Assembly (NCBI GenBank): GCA_032158295.1
Contig: CM063248.1
Coordinates: 21,973,273 to 22,037,272 of the forward strand
DNA from: Pycnopodia helianthoides
Taxonomy: Eukaryota; Echinodermata; Asteroidea; Forcipulatida; Asteriidae
Direction: 5' to 3'
DNA: 64,000 nucleotides
The position numbers and the translations under genes are program-made. The notes beneath the pieces were generated by a model. The model ran no database searches, had not been told where the DNA came from, and was given only the letters and a program-made list of their open reading frames with translations. How positions within the stretch are numbered: position 1 is the first letter of the stretch; every line of letters starts with the position of its first letter. Shown here in pieces: positions 63,897 through 64,000 of the stretch.

Positions 63897-64000
63897 GTGA
63901 GTTTTAAAGGGGTGGGGCGTACAACAAAAGGGTGTCAAGCATGCAGACAATGGAAAAGTTCATATTTTTTATATTAGTTGTAAATCCTAATCGTGAATGC
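63897..64000 (+). other. AFF4: start of AFF intron 8
   Basis: Begins GTGAGTT and runs to the window edge. A short GGGGTGGGGCG stretch follows the donor. Confidence 0.65.

Overview
The window is animal genomic DNA, AT-rich and intron-dominated. Its only convincing gene is a plus-strand member of the AF4/FMR2 (AFF / Drosophila lilliputian) family, the scaffold of the super elongation complex. I placed eight coding exons between 8182 and 63896. They give an open frame of 480 complete codons plus two bases, every splice phase matches, and the gene continues past the right edge. The exons carry recognisable AFF landmarks in the right order. An N-terminal P-TEFb-binding region comes first (exons 1-2), followed by a long Ser/Lys-rich linker (exon 2). 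The ELL-binding segment spans exons 3-4, and the acidic/serine patch that opens the family's transactivation region is in exon 7. The start codon at 8182 has a strong context, and no promoter or certain 5' UTR exon is visible.

The organism is probably a marine invertebrate deuterostome, perhaps an echinoderm such as a sea star. This rests on the short TACATGTA-rich composition, the single AFF-type gene and the look of the tRNA-derived SINEs. It is a recollection-based guess, not a computed assignment.

Layout: 1-8177 is upstream or 5' intronic DNA. It holds a Harbinger-like MITE (1553-2076), another inverted-repeat element (4025-4413), a dispersed hairpin-ended repeat (6570-7062) and a possible minus-strand terminal exon at 1102-1453. 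Exons 1-2 lie at 8182-10423. Intron 2 (10424-14283) contains a 558-bp transposon with a 9-bp target duplication and a foldback element carrying a 26-bp minisatellite that is inserted inside a tRNA-Leu-like SINE. Exons 3-6 lie at 14284-25614. Intron 6 (25615-57469, about 32 kb) holds a perfect 22-bp-arm palindrome, a second inverted copy of the hairpin repeat, a 57-bp minisatellite with 16 copies and higher-order structure, two further tRNA-like elements and several enhancer-like patches. Exon 7 is at 57470-57518. Intron 7 carries a 30-bp minisatellite split by a small inserted element. Exon 8 is at 63853-63896.

No transposase, reverse transcriptase, operon, CRISPR array or rRNA was seen. The long open frames in the two large minisatellites exist because their periods (57 and 30 bp) are multiples of three. 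I found no convincing new multi-gene system. The most unusual items are the nested and minisatellite-bearing mobile elements and the unidentified cysteine-rich minus-strand frame.
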